NCBI GenBank assembly: GCA_037954325.1
Contig: JBBMNZ010000017.1
Location: 8,133,501 to 8,197,500 of the forward strand
DNA length: 64,000 bases
Origin: Fistularia commersonii
Lineage: Eukaryota > Chordata > Actinopteri > Syngnathiformes > Fistulariidae
Direction: 5' to 3'
Below the pieces are notes generated by a model. It worked only from the letters and a program-made list of their open reading frames with translations, made no database searches and was not told where the DNA came from. Position 1 is the first letter of the stretch; every line of letters starts with the position of its first letter. Both the position numbers and the translations under genes were made by a program. Of this stretch, positions 21,300 through 32,700 are shown in pieces.

Positions 21300-24212
21300 T
21301 TTTGTTGTCCGTCACTGCGGGCCCACGACCCCCGTGGGAAAAAACGAATTTAAACAATTAAATATGCAATGTGTACATTACGCAAAATAATATTGGGGAT
21401 ATGTAGATCATGCTCATTTACAACTTTATTGAGATGTATAACTTGTTTAAATGGAACAGTATAGTGGATTATACATTACTTCAAAAAGACTGATATAAGC
21501 TCATAAAATAAAAAAAAAATCACCCCATTTATATGCAGATCATTTTTATTGATACTTCTCATAGATAGGACTAAAAAAATAAGACATTGTGATATACTGC
21601 CATTCATTGAATTGCTTATAAGACTTGCACAATTTAACCGATTTTCCTTTTTGATCTGTGTGACTGAACAAATTCTGCAACCGTTTGTGAATAAGGATGG
21701 TTAAAACGCCATATGATATGAATTTAAAAACATCTGGATCATGAATTAATCTTCATGCTCTACAGTGACTCAAACATTTTGAGGAAGCAACGTCATGAAT
21801 GAGCAGAGTTCAGGAGGAAGAGTTTACAGTGTCAGTGACCAAAAGAGGGAAACAGCTGTTTGGGAAAAGTCTTTTTTTTCCCATTTAAGAAACTGGGGTG
21901 CAACTCAGTTATTTTGATGATAATTAACCAGATGCTTTCAGTTGTTTGATCCATGCGAAAAAAAAAAAAAAAAGGTTAGATCAAGTTTAGAACATTTTGG
22001 TTAGTCGTCTATCAATATTCCTCAAACTGAAAGAAAAACTCAAGTCTGATTTTATGAGACACTTGGATGAGGATATGACGTAGACACCAAAAGAACTGTT
22101 TTTATCCAATTACAACTGTAGGGAAGTTGCACATTTTGATATGTTGACCTGCTGTGTGTGCGCAACTTCATGTCCAACCCACCGCAGTATCAAACCATTA
22201 CAGTTTTAAGACAAAAGAAAGACCTTTTATTGTCACATTCAGTTATCAACAACAGCAAAATTAGACCACTGCATGTAATGGATAAACCATGAGCAGATGG
22301 CGGCTACTGAACGGCACCAGGAGAGCAGACAGGAGTTCGGTGTCTCGCTCAGGAGTCAGGAATCAAACCAAGAATGTTCGGTTCCAAGGATGACTGCTGT
22401 AAACCCCTGCGCTATGCCGCCCCTTTTAAACTCCATAATGGCAATGATCAGGTTTTTTCTCCAGTCATCTTTGAAATCATGTGAAACTCATGTGTAACTC
22501 AGAAATACATGGCCGATAAAGAAACGAATACATTTCCAAAAAGCCAATAAAATCGGCAACTAATTAATTAACAGTCATCGAGGAAGGAATTGGGTTTCTC
22601 AAGTCTTTTGTTAACTTTTTATCTGGTTTTTGAGACCCCCTTGGCCTGTATGAAGTGACATTCCCAATGAGGGACACATAGAAGAGACTATTCTGGAAGT
22701 GATAAGGTCCTGTCTCCAGTAATACACCAGGAGGCGCTGGGCATCAAGTTTGCGCATAAGAGGAGGATTCAATGACAAGGCAGGGTCGTTACTTACACCG
22801 CCCTCTAGTGTTCAGATCAAGACTCACGAATGGACTTGAAGTTGGTCAAACTGCGCTCGTCACGACATGTGGGTCCATTTCACAGGCTCAAGATGACTTA
22901 CCAAACTGCAAACAACAAACAAAACAGATTGTGTTAGATTGAAACACTTGTACTGGGATTTAAATGAGGGGGCGAATAATGAAAACAGGAATTTTGGTCA
23001 TACAATGTTTGCATCCTCTTGTCAGAAAACTATGTATATTATCTTGCGCTTCAGTTTTTGCAATGGAAAAACATTCACTGTTAATAACTACTCATTCTCA
23101 TCTATGTTACTGGATTTACAATCTTGATGTGTAACACTGTCTGATTTATGAATACTTTACAACACCACAATATTGTCGTTAATAGAGTACTAGTTTCTGC
23201 TAGTCCTAAATTCCAAGATGCCAATATTACCATAACTACCACCTACCTACAGTGAAAAAAATGAGGAATTATGAGAGTTGCCCAAACAATTAATCAAAAT
23301 GACCTTTTGCAGTTTACGGTTCACAAGGCACAAGGAGAACAATCGCTTTTTCCTCTTTTTAAATGGCAGTTTTGAAAAAGGGTTTTGTGTGTCTTTGGCC
23401 GGTTGGCCACACACACCGTGCGAAAATGTGAACAATAACTTTGATGAAATGACACTCAGAAAAAGTAGGTTGTGTTAAAAAGTAAGACTTCTGGTCCCAT
23501 CGAATTCTATTGTATGTCCAAAATGTTGGTGTTCATTTTGTGAGAAAAAATACTACAAAGTGGAAAAAGTACAATATTTTCCAGTTATTAATTACAGCCT
23601 TTGGTATATGTGCATCAGAGGTTCCTGGCATTTTTAATACTAACTATAAAAAGTAATGTTGGGCCTACCCAATAAGTACTCCCTTTTCTGCTTTAAATTA
23701 ATGGATACAGTGACAATAATTTACTTCTTTAAAGCAAGCAATAAATGCAACGCAATAAATCAGGAATTTTAATTTACCCCTGAATCGTCACAGTTATATA
23801 GCCAAGGCCATAACCTGAATTGCTGTGGCATGCGTCATCAATAAACACAATGCACGTTTGTCTTTAATTTTTAAACCAAAAAAGGGGAAAAGTCACTAAA
23901 ATCATTTTATGTACTATGCGTCTACATCGATGTGGTTTGAGTGTTTAGGTGAGCTATTTGCCTTTCAGTGTTGCTCTCATTACACTATTCCACATTTCTT
24001 ATAAACTGATTTTGGCAATAAATATGGAAGGCCATTTTCATCAAGAAGGTGTGCGATGGAGCAGAATCATCACTTATGATTTATTCTGACTGTCTAATGT
24101 TTGCAGCGGTGTCTCCTCGAACGTGACCCCAAACAGATTGATACTCCGCATGCTGGGGAGAATATCTATTTTGCTGACGCTTCCTTGGGATTAAGCTTCT
24201 TTAATGTATAAA
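21300..24212. other. itpr2-plekhg7 divergent spacer, left part
   Basis: AT-rich intergenic DNA with a poly-A run at about 21959 and a tRNA-derived SINE at 22262-22425. I find no supported gene; short open frames such as those near 22940 and 23280 lack recognisable features. Confidence 0.6.
22262..22425 (-). mobile_element. tRNA-derived SINE fragment
   Basis: Read on the minus strand it begins GGGGCGGCATAGCGCAGGGG. A box A-like TAGCGCAGGGGTTTA lies at 22400-22414 and a box B-like GGTTTGATTCC at 22359-22369, about 30 bp apart as in tRNA promoters. The body downstream (GAGCGAGACACCGAACTCC) has no tRNA fold. This fits the head of a fish tRNA-type SINE. The 3' limit is uncertain. Confidence 0.65.
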
Positions 24213-24680
24213 CAGGGGTGGGCAAACTACGGCCCGCGGGCCACATCCGGCCTGTTGGTAGATTGGTAGAGAATTCACACTTGATGCGAATGATTGAATG
24301 ATTGGATTAATGAATGTGGGAGGTCAAACAGGAGATTATTTCTTTTTTGGAGCTACTTGAGAATTTCCCTGAGTTGATTGACACAGATTAGCTTTGTGAT
24401 TTAGCCTTTACTGTGGACATACTGACACACGTGAATAAGCTGGACGTGAAGTTACAAGGGAAAAACTGGTTTGTGCATGAAATGCAAGCAAACATCAGAG
24501 CTTTCAAGGTTTTGACATTTGAAGGTTTTGAAAACCAGCAAATGTCAGACAAGTCAGATAAACACTGTTAACAAATGCGTTTTTTTTTTTTATATGTATT
24601 GTATCTTGTGCTGACCCAGCCTGTCTGTCAAATTTTAAAAGTCAATGCGGCCCCTGAGCCAAGAAGTTTGCCCACCTCTG
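24213..24680 (+). mobile_element. hAT (Charlie/GTF2IRD2-like) transposon remnant
   Basis: A 468-bp element with inverted ends: left CAGGGGTGGGCAAACTACGG, right (reverse-complemented) CAGAGGTGGGCAAACTTCTT. Its interior encodes a decayed transposase fragment (24380-24571). The flanks, TGTATAAA on the left and ATTTATAC on the right, are not an exact target duplication. It lies between itpr2 and plekhg7. Confidence 0.75.
24380..24571 (+). pseudogene. hAT transposase fragment, broken
   Basis: The frame reads LCDLAFTVDILTHVNKLDVK then LQGKNWFVHEMQANIRAF, ending in a stop at 24571. The pattern LCDLAF-D-h-LN-LQG-h-M---V-AF is the region shared by Charlie-type hAT transposases and their domesticated relatives such as GTF2IRD2. 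An in-frame TAG at about 24389, where relatives have tryptophan, and the missing remainder show it is dead. Confidence 0.7.
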
Positions 24681-24905
24681 ATTTATACTGAAGCAAGCAT
24701 ACTGTGTGGCGTTTTCAACAAATTTACACTTCAAAAAGTGTATCAACAAGAATTTGAAAAAAAAAAAATGTAACCTCAATGTGTCCATTTTATTGAACTC
24801 CTAGGCAGATTACGTGTTATCACAACAATCAATAAAATCACATGTAAGTTCAATAAATGGATTGTAGTCGTTAAAAGTGACTTCAGTGGAGCCTGAGGGC
24901 GAGTC

Positions 24906-24989
24906 AGACAGACAGACAGACAGACAGGGGTGTGTTTGTGTGGAGAGAGAGAGAGAAAAGGAGAAAGAGAAAGAGAGAGAGAGAGAGAG
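24906..24989. repeat. (GACA)n and (GA)n simple repeats
   Basis: Six GACA units at 24906-24929, then a purine run of GA and AAAG units at 24942-24989, just upstream of the CG-rich plekhg7 leader region. Confidence 0.9.
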
Positions 24990-25261
24990 GCGCACCTTTC
25001 CCCCCGAGCGTCAGTTAACTGTCTCCACTCCCCCTCTCGGTTCGCTCCGCACCTGCTTCTTCTTTTTCATTTTCTTCGCTTGTGTTTTTGTTGGACTCTA
25101 CACCGTGTGCCGGCGTCCTCTGCTCTACAACCCGTCCCGGCTTCTCCTCCGTCCCGGTCTCACTCCGCCTCCTCACGCTGTCGCCGGCCGATGCGTGGAA
25201 TCAGAACCGCTAACGAACCCTCCGCCGTGGAACACGTGGGTCTCTCCCTTTCCCCCCCCAG

Positions 25262-25313
25262 CCACACACACACACACACACACACGCACACACACACACA
25301 CACACGCACACAG
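25262..25313. repeat. (CA)n tract abutting a donor-like site
   Basis: CA repeat with two CG interruptions that ends directly in CAG|GTACGT, so the repeat would be the 3' end of a leader exon if that donor is used. Confidence 0.9.
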
Positions 25314-25677
25314 GTACGTTTCAGGTAAAAGAGCCGTTGAAAAGTCACGTGTACTCTTTGTTTGTTTGTTATGTCCTTTTTAAACCTCGTCGTGGCTTCT
25401 TGGATGCGCTAAGTGATGCTACCGTGGTGAACCGAACCGTGTTTGTATTTCCGTGGAAAACGAACTGCCGACTTGCGTGGGTCGTGTCCTCGAGGATGAA
25501 ATGGCGTACGAGCTTTTCGTTTGAGTGTTTCCGTCCCGCGACCGCATTGTCATTTATCCACAACAAACCGTGTCACCGAAAACACTTTTTCACGCCTCTT
25601 TTCTTTTTCTTTAGAAGTTACCAGTCTTCATCACCCCGTCACGCACCTGCACACATGTACGCGCACCCTTTCACCCT

Positions 25678-25705
25678 CGCACGCGCGCACACACACACAC
25701 ACGCA

Positions 25706-25788
<83 letters not shown>

Positions 25789-25800
25789 CAACAACAACAA
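25678..25800. repeat. Long (CA)n then (CAA)n microsatellite
   Basis: About 110 bp of CA starting with CGCGCG, followed by five CAA units. The alternating purine-pyrimidine start has Z-DNA-forming potential. It lies in the probable leader intron of plekhg7. Confidence 0.95.
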
Positions 25801-26060
25801 CTTTCCCAGGTTGTCTTATTGCGAATGAGTGGCCGTTTGAAAGCCTGATCAGCAGGCAGTTCTGCATCTCTGCCAGCTTGATGCATTGTGTTTGCGAGTA
25901 TTGACGGGTTTTCTACCTTTCTCTCCTCCTCCCTCAGAGCCTCCAGTGGTGTGAAATGCGGTTGGAATGCAATAGGATTATGGACTGACCCCAAGTCGGA
26001 GGAGGCGAAACACCCGGACCTCTGGACCCCACGTTTTCTCCTGATCTCCGCTGCATTACG

Positions 26061-26090
26061 ATGCCTCTGAGCTTAAAATGTCTACTCTGA
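26061..26090 (+). promoter_or_regulatory. plekhg7: Upstream ORF overlapping plekhg7 start codon
   Basis: A nine-codon frame (MPLSLKCLL, stop TGA at 26088-26090) in the +2 frame overlaps the plekhg7 ATG at 26078. If the transcript includes it, it would compete for initiation. The main ATG has A at -3; the upstream ATG has A at -4 and C at -3, so it is in the weaker context. Confidence 0.5.
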
Positions 26091-26725
26091 AGCAGGTTAT
26101 TTTACAGGATAAAGATGAGGATGTTGAAAAAAAGCTGGACTGGAGTTACATCGAGTGGGGGGAGAATGAAGTGGTCGGCCCAGGTGTGGCGCACGCGCAG
26201 ACACAAACCGACGGCAAGTCTTTTGTGAACAAGGAGATTCAAACCAGCAGCCCCGTCATAATGCACATAGATCTCACGCGGACCAACTCCAAGCTGAGAC
26301 CTTCGTCCCTGGTGGATGCCGACGGCTTGATGGCGCCCTTCTTTCAGTTTGACCGCCAGGCTCCCGGCCGCATCTCCACCTCTCCCACCTTGAGGAGGAT
26401 GAGGAGCACCCGTCGTCCTCTGACCGAGTCGCGTGATCCCGCCATAATGGGAAGCACACAAGAGGAGCCCTCCTCTGCGAGCGCGCCATCCCCCGCGACC
26501 CCTTTGTCCCCGGCGCATAGAGTCAAGTCTCCGCTCGCGACGAGCCCCCTCCCCGACGGGGAGATCTGTCACGACCGTCGGCCCGTTTCGTCCTGCGGCC
26601 GACAGAGAACCAGATCGCATAGATCAAAGACTTTTGACAACAGTGTTATTTCCAACCAGCAAGAATGTCGGAGCGCTCACCCGACTCTCGTGAAAGATTT
26701 CGGATTTGCCGATAGTGACGTCCAG
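26078..26725 (+). CDS. plekhg7: plekhg7 exon 1: N-terminal region
   Basis: 216 codons starting MSTLKQVILQDKDEDVEKKL. An acidic start with DWSYIEWGENE is followed by two short QTQTD / EIQTSSP motifs, then a Ser/Pro/Arg-rich, probably disordered stretch (STSPTLRRMRSTRRP; ATPLSPAHRVKSP) that could be phosphorylated. No known domain is visible. It ends at CAG|GTGAGC. The exon is CG-rich, so a long antisense open frame at 26102-26620 is a compositional shadow. Confidence 0.85.
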
Positions 26726-29700
26726 GTGAGCATTGTGTCAATTGGAGCGTCGCGAGGCGACCGTATTTCCGCCGTTCCCGCAAGCCGCGCGGCGTCTTCC
26801 GGTGTACAACTTTTAATCCGAAGCCTATAAATTAAATTGTTACACATTCCTTCATTACGGAAGCCCTATCCGGCTCATTCGGCCTTGCCTCCTGCGGCGG
26901 TCGTCCACAATGCAGGCTTTTGACAGCAAATGAATCAGCAGTTACATGCACTGACAGCTCTGACCAAACCCGCTGCCTGGAGAGCCCTGGGAAGTGGTCT
27001 CCTTGGGCCCCTATTCACCGCAGTCAGCAGTCACCCAATAATGGAGGGGTCAGTGAGCGATGGAAAAAGATAATGGGGAGATCTATTCATCAGCTCCTGG
27101 TATTCAACAGGGCAAATTCTCAATAGGGTCCAGACATTCTCCTCAGATATCAGAGGCTTTTGAATCCAAGCAGCCACTTAAAACACTGTTTCAAATTTGA
27201 ATGTCTTTGAAAGTGATACGATGGTGTTGGTAAGCGGGAGGAGGTCTTTGTATCTTCCTGTCGTATCTTCGGCGCGCACCGTCAGACAGTGCAAACAAGT
27301 CTCGTCCGTTAACCTTATCTGTCATGTTTTTATTGAAGTAGTGAACCTTTTCAAACTCCTTGCAGGAATTTTGAATGTAGAAAGGTCAAATGTGAATTTT
27401 CCCTCCCCCTGACTGATGCATTTTCCTCTTTTTTCCAGGACAAGGAGCATCTCTGTAACAGGTAAGTGTCCCGTGGACTGTTGAGATTTGCCTTTGGTGA
27501 GAACATGTTTGAATATCAGGAACGCTGGAACATTTTTAGCCCGTGTGTCTGATAACCTGCTCATGTAATTCATTCTTAATTTGCATGATTAGCTGTCACT
27601 GCTTCTACCTGGAAAAAAAAACAAAAAACTTTTTTTTTTCCACCGACCCAAAATCTTGATCTCCATCCAACCAAACACCCGGAAGGCTCAATCTTACGAT
27701 GCCGTACTCTCGTGAGTGAGGGTGGTTGCCTGTGGTTTAAGGAGCCCCTTTGTGCATTCATCGTCACTCATGTCTTTGTTAATGGAGCATACGCTTTGTG
27801 GGTAAAGTTTTGAGAGTCCCATGGTTATGTATGGACTAGACAAACCCTCATTAAGGCTGTTTTCTCTTACTGCCACCCACACCCCTCCTAATGGGCTGCA
27901 AGGCTCTTCCCCTCGCTGGATAATTAGGCAGCTATTGTCCCTGTAATTACACCCTGGCAATGTGCCTCTTACAGTGACCGAACCCTGCGAGCCACCGGTG
28001 AAGACAGTTTTGTTTTTGGGCATCATTATTTCTCTTGTGTGGGAACAAAGCGCCCATTTTTTTTTTTTTTTTTTTTACAAGTTCTCTCTCTAGCTGACAC
28101 AGAGAAAGCTTTCTGAGTGGTCTCAAAGCAACAGGATGTCATTGTGAGGATGCTGTGGAATGAACCGCACGGAGGCACTGACCTGGTTTACAGGAGCAAT
28201 CATGCCTTTCTTACTTTCCCATTAGCCGCCTATTCCCTCCAGTGCCCAGGTGCGGTTGCTACCTGTTCTCACTGTTGAGTCAGCATTGCCTGCTTACACA
28301 TTGATCTGGTGGAGTCAGTTTACCAGGAAGAGGATGAATCCATTAGTGTATTCACAGTTCATTGGATGTGTCCGGTAGGGAAACCCACCAGCTTACACCT
28401 CTGTGTGTTTTTTGGGGGGTAAAAAAAGCGCTAAGTGCACAGTTTCACTTGCATAGTCACATAGCCATGTGGCTGGTTATGCAACTAGGCAGGCGCAGAA
28501 GAAGAAAAGCTATTTCATGGAGACGGTTGAATGCGCTGTAAGAAGAACAATATTGTTTTTACATATCAATAACAGTTAGACACACGGTAATGTTCTTCCT
28601 CTCACTTGTACTTCTGTTCCCATTTATTGCATGGTAATAAACTGGTGCATTTCCCTCATTGAATGTCAAGCATAGCAAACCCACATGAAACAGCAAGCGT
28701 GTTGATCTGCCCCTATATAATGAGTGTTTTTATTAGCCACCCGTGGTTTGACATGGATTTTGCAGTTTTTCTGCTTTCCTCATTTATTTCATAAGCAGCC
28801 TCTTGGGCCCCCTAAGCAGATTTTTTCAATTCAAAGAACCCAGAGAAAAATGGACATGAAAGCACAAAGTGCAGACAGGGTTCACTGACCACCTGTCAGT
28901 CACTGTCATGGTGATGAAAGTCAACCTTAACTTTGACAAAACCAGCTGGTCTGGTTGGTGTTTACTTTATCCCCGCTAAATACAGACACGTTAAATAGCG
29001 AGACGCATCTTGTTATCTTGCTTCTCATAAATCTGAGAAGCAAGTTTGTTTGAATTAAATAGTCCCCATTAACATTTTCCCAGGATTAGAATCTTTGTCG
29101 TCTTCTTAAGAGCAAACATTTTTCACATGGCTAAAGATACTCATCCAGCATGTGTCAATTTTCTCAGAACATTGATAAACTGCTGAAAATGTGATTTTAT
29201 ACAAGTAATTTGACTTTCCAGCATAAACACGCCAATTTTTTGGACTTTAATTCCTGGGCTAAATCAGCACAGAGGAAGGCAATGCATTTGAGAACAGTAG
29301 CTGCTTGAGATTTGCCTGAGGCTAAAAGGCAGGCCTGTGTTTTTCCAGCCGCAACCATGTCTTGCTTAGAAACTGTGAAAGGAGACCAAGAAGAGTATAA
29401 CTGGCAAACTGACAGTTCGCCTCTTTTCACACAAATGGAGGGATCCATTTATCAACAGCTATTCATGCATGCACCCGACACATAACACTTATCCATTATC
29501 ATTTCTGCTGTTCATGTTAATCACCAATTTGTTGCACAATGCCACTGGTATTTCCCTGGTATTTCAGACATGTAAATATACAAAAAGGAATTCTGTTATT
29601 TCCTGAGTATCACAGTTTCTCCTCAGTCTCCCGTATCACATGTACAGTAGAATAATAAAGGTTGTTTGACAGTGAATCTCAGATGTCAAACAAGAGCTGC

Positions 29701-32700
29701 ATCATGTTAAGTAGTGGTAGATCTTGGCATGTCTCATAGGAAAAGGAAAAACCTGTTTAACTGTCGATCCTCAGGCTGCAAGAGAGAAGGCGGAGCTCCG
29801 TGGTGGTCAGCTTACCGGGGTTGGATGTTTCACCTGGCGACCTTTTTGTTACCAATGGAGCAGCTGACCTGTTAAACGGTACAGACTTCACCTCCTTAAT
29901 TTATGTGTTGCATTCAAAGCACTTTATCGGCGTTGACCCTCATTTTTGGCACAGTGTAGATCAGGCCTGGCCAACCTGTGGCTCCCAAGCTACATGCGGC
30001 TCTTACGTTCATGTCGATTCTTGTATTTGTGTGGGGTTTTTTTGCTGTGCGCGGAGAACACTGGAGCGGCACGTGATTGCACAAGTAAAAAACACACAAA
30101 CACAAAAGTCGGCATGAACGTAAGAGCCCTATGCGGCTCAGGAGCCACAGGTTGGCCAGGCCTGGTGTAGATCATAGACAAATTATTAAGTGATGCTTGT
30201 ACAGAGTGCTTGGTCAGCATGTCAGTTGAACCACCCATTCCTAACCAAATTAGCTTTCATAGTTGAATGTGTGCTGCTCTTATCTGTTAACAGTAGACAA
30301 ATGAATTGGAGTGGAAATGGCTTGAGTAAGATATTTTGATTAAAAGGATACGAGTTACTCTGTTGCCATCAAAGACTATGTGGGGTGGAGATATTTAAGG
30401 GAATTGTGGCTGTCACAATTTGTGCATTTTTATTTTTCATATTTTGGCCACACCCATAAAAAGTGATTGTCACATTGTACAAAACTAAAATTTAAATGAG
30501 TGAAGTAAGAATAGAAATGTTAACATGTCAAAGTTTATGATACATTAAAATGTTTGAGCTGATTAGTTAGTTGCAGGTTGTTTTTTTTTTTTTTGTTGTT
30601 TTTTTTAATCACAATCAGAGGGGCAATTGGAGAAAGGTATGGTTGCCATATCCTTTTGTGTAGAGCAAGTGAACATCCAAACATAGACAATGTCTTTGTA
30701 TTTAAATCAAAAAAAGGATCTAACCCTACTGATGTGCATGGAAGTGACCTTCGGTTACATTTGGTGTCATGAAGCTCTTGACACTGGCTTCACCTTAGTA
30801 GTTGCAGCTCATAAATTTTGTTTAGGTGAATTCTAATAATTACAGCATTTTAATAAAACACTTCTCAAAATTGGCAGACTTGAAAACTTATCATCTCATC
30901 TACCTCTTATTTTTGTCCAAGTATATTGTGTAGTTGATTTCTAATCCCATCTCTTGGACTTAGGACATTATCAGCATTTTGTGTTTCTATTTTTTCAGAC
31001 ACAAAGAAGTCAAAGTGGCCCTTTTCAAGGCGAAGTACGGTATGAATATTTTTGGTTTTGTCTTTAGGGAATGTTGTTTGTGGATAGTCTGTGCTCGTGT
31101 TTTGTTTTGATGTGCTCTGTTTTCGCAGTGAGCAGTTGGTTTGCACATTGTTTCTCTGACCCACTTCCCAAAGCTGATTAATGTGGTTCCTAACCTTTAT
31201 TGCCCACACACTGTTTAAAATTGGTCAAGACTTAAACTTTTAAATCTAAGCCAGATTGGTTTCTTTCTAATCATGCAAGACAAAGTAAATATTTGAGAAA
31301 ACAATCATACTAAAACAACTATATTTGGTCAATGTATACTTTCTCTCTAACCATTTATTAATCCACCCGACATCTCTCTGCTTTCAACTCTCAGACTAAA
31401 GGAAAGTTGCAAACAGGCACCGTGTCAGATATTGAAAAATATCTCTCAACAGTAGAGATTCAAGACTGGAGAGACCCTGACCTTCAGAAATATAAGGTGA
31501 GAGATGAACACTGTCCACAACAAGAAAAGAAGCCGCATAAGCATTTGTCATATCCGTCCACAACTTGAACAACTATTAGATCCAGATTTTCTATCTAAAT
31601 AGAATTCAGTGTTTAACATGTGTGAATGAAATAACAGGAGGGAAAGCAGGAGGTACAAGTTGTGCAAGAACCAGAATTTCTTGCCGGTAACCACTTAGGT
31701 GCACCTCATGCAAGGATATCAGCAAACATTTCCAATACTTAGGGGGTTTGGGGTGCTGCCGGGAACTTAAAGACTAGATATTTAAGAAACAAACATTATT
31801 TGTTCGTAATATATAAGTTGTGAATCATTCGTTTTCCATCCGTCCATCTGTGAGCAGGACTACTCCCTCGCGGAGTTCCTGCAGGACCAGTCTTCCCAGA
31901 GCACCGCCTCTGACCCTCAGTGCTTCAAGAGGCAAGAGGCCATCTGGGAACTCTTTACCAGCGAGTGTGTTTACTTCCTGGACCAGCTCATGGTTCTCAA
32001 AGAGGTGACTCTTTCTGCACAATGCCCCATAATGCACACGCACAAACACTCACTGGACCACAAATAAATAGACCAAACCCAAACGAAACTCAACACCCAC
32101 TGCTTTGTGTGGCCCTGACTGGATTTCCATCATGGGGGTTCCTGTGGAAGTCTCGGTGGTTTATGTGCAGCTCTGGACTAGAAATGTAATGCCAATGAGT
32201 CTATTCTGCCTCTCTCCTTTGTTGCATTCAGGTGTTTTGGGCTACTCTCACAAATCTGCAGACAAGGACCTGCTTGACTGATGTTGATTCCTGGCGGCTG
32301 TTTGCAAATCTCAATGAGCTTTGCCTGGTGAGGCGTTATGCAAACATGACAGCTATCGTTGATGTACAATGCAAATAATTACAGCCAACATTGACTCAAC
32401 AATATGTATGTAAAAGATCAGGACTAATATTTGTAATGCTCTACAAAATGTTCTTTTGCAAGAATGTTTCATTTGTGTAACTTTTTTTAACTAACTTAAA
32501 TATTTTCTTGAAAGTACCCTATTAGGGGTTGCTATTAGGAACTAGTAAGTTCAGATTCCCTAACACTGGGTGACGGTTCCTTGTGTTTACACGAGAACTG
32601 AGACCAAGGTGACAAGGATTTAGGAACAACATTTGCTTTTTTACTTACTAGTTTCCTCAGGGGCTCTTTTGTTGATTTTGGGTTTTGAGGACATCTGCAT

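Larger units (their letters stand above)
24681..25937 (+). promoter_or_regulatory. plekhg7: plekhg7 upstream and probable leader region
   Basis: Contains GACA and GA repeats (24906-24989), a CG-richer stretch (25000-25260), and CA tracts at 25262-25313 and 25678-25800. Two good donor-like sites, CAG|GTACGT at 25313 and CAG|GTAAAA at 25324, and a polypyrimidine acceptor CCTCCCTCAG at 25937 suggest a noncoding first exon joined to a second exon that carries the start codon. This exon model is inference. Confidence 0.4.
26726..30998 (+). other. plekhg7: plekhg7 introns 1-2
   Basis: Intron 1 is 26726-27438. Intron 2 (27462-30998, 3.5 kb) holds an A-run/T-run hairpin at about 27609-27640, a T run at about 28059-28077, and a foldback MITE at 29962-30164. 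I see no other gene or conserved-looking element. Confidence 0.7.

Noticed and set aside
20761..21353. Plus-strand open frames of 176 and 116 codons over the itpr2 first exon
   Set aside because: They lie antisense to a confirmed itpr2 exon in a CpG island where stops are rare, and show no domain or splice logic.
22359..22414. A possible functional tRNA gene on the minus strand
   Set aside because: Boxes A and B are present but no cloverleaf can be folded and the flank continues as SINE body.
25521..25994. Long open frames through the CA repeat, rich in TH or CV
   Set aside because: Simple-repeat translation in both strands; no start context or homologous domain. The same applies to 9318-9554, 15052-15270 and 24877-25383.
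26102..26620. A 172-codon minus-strand open frame opposite plekhg7 exon 1
   Set aside because: Compositional shadow of a GC-rich coding exon; low-complexity Arg/Gly sequence with no family resemblance.
27609..27640. A-run/T-run hairpin as a terminator
   Set aside because: It lies in a plekhg7 intron of a vertebrate gene; simple homopolymer palindromes are common and carry no terminator role here.
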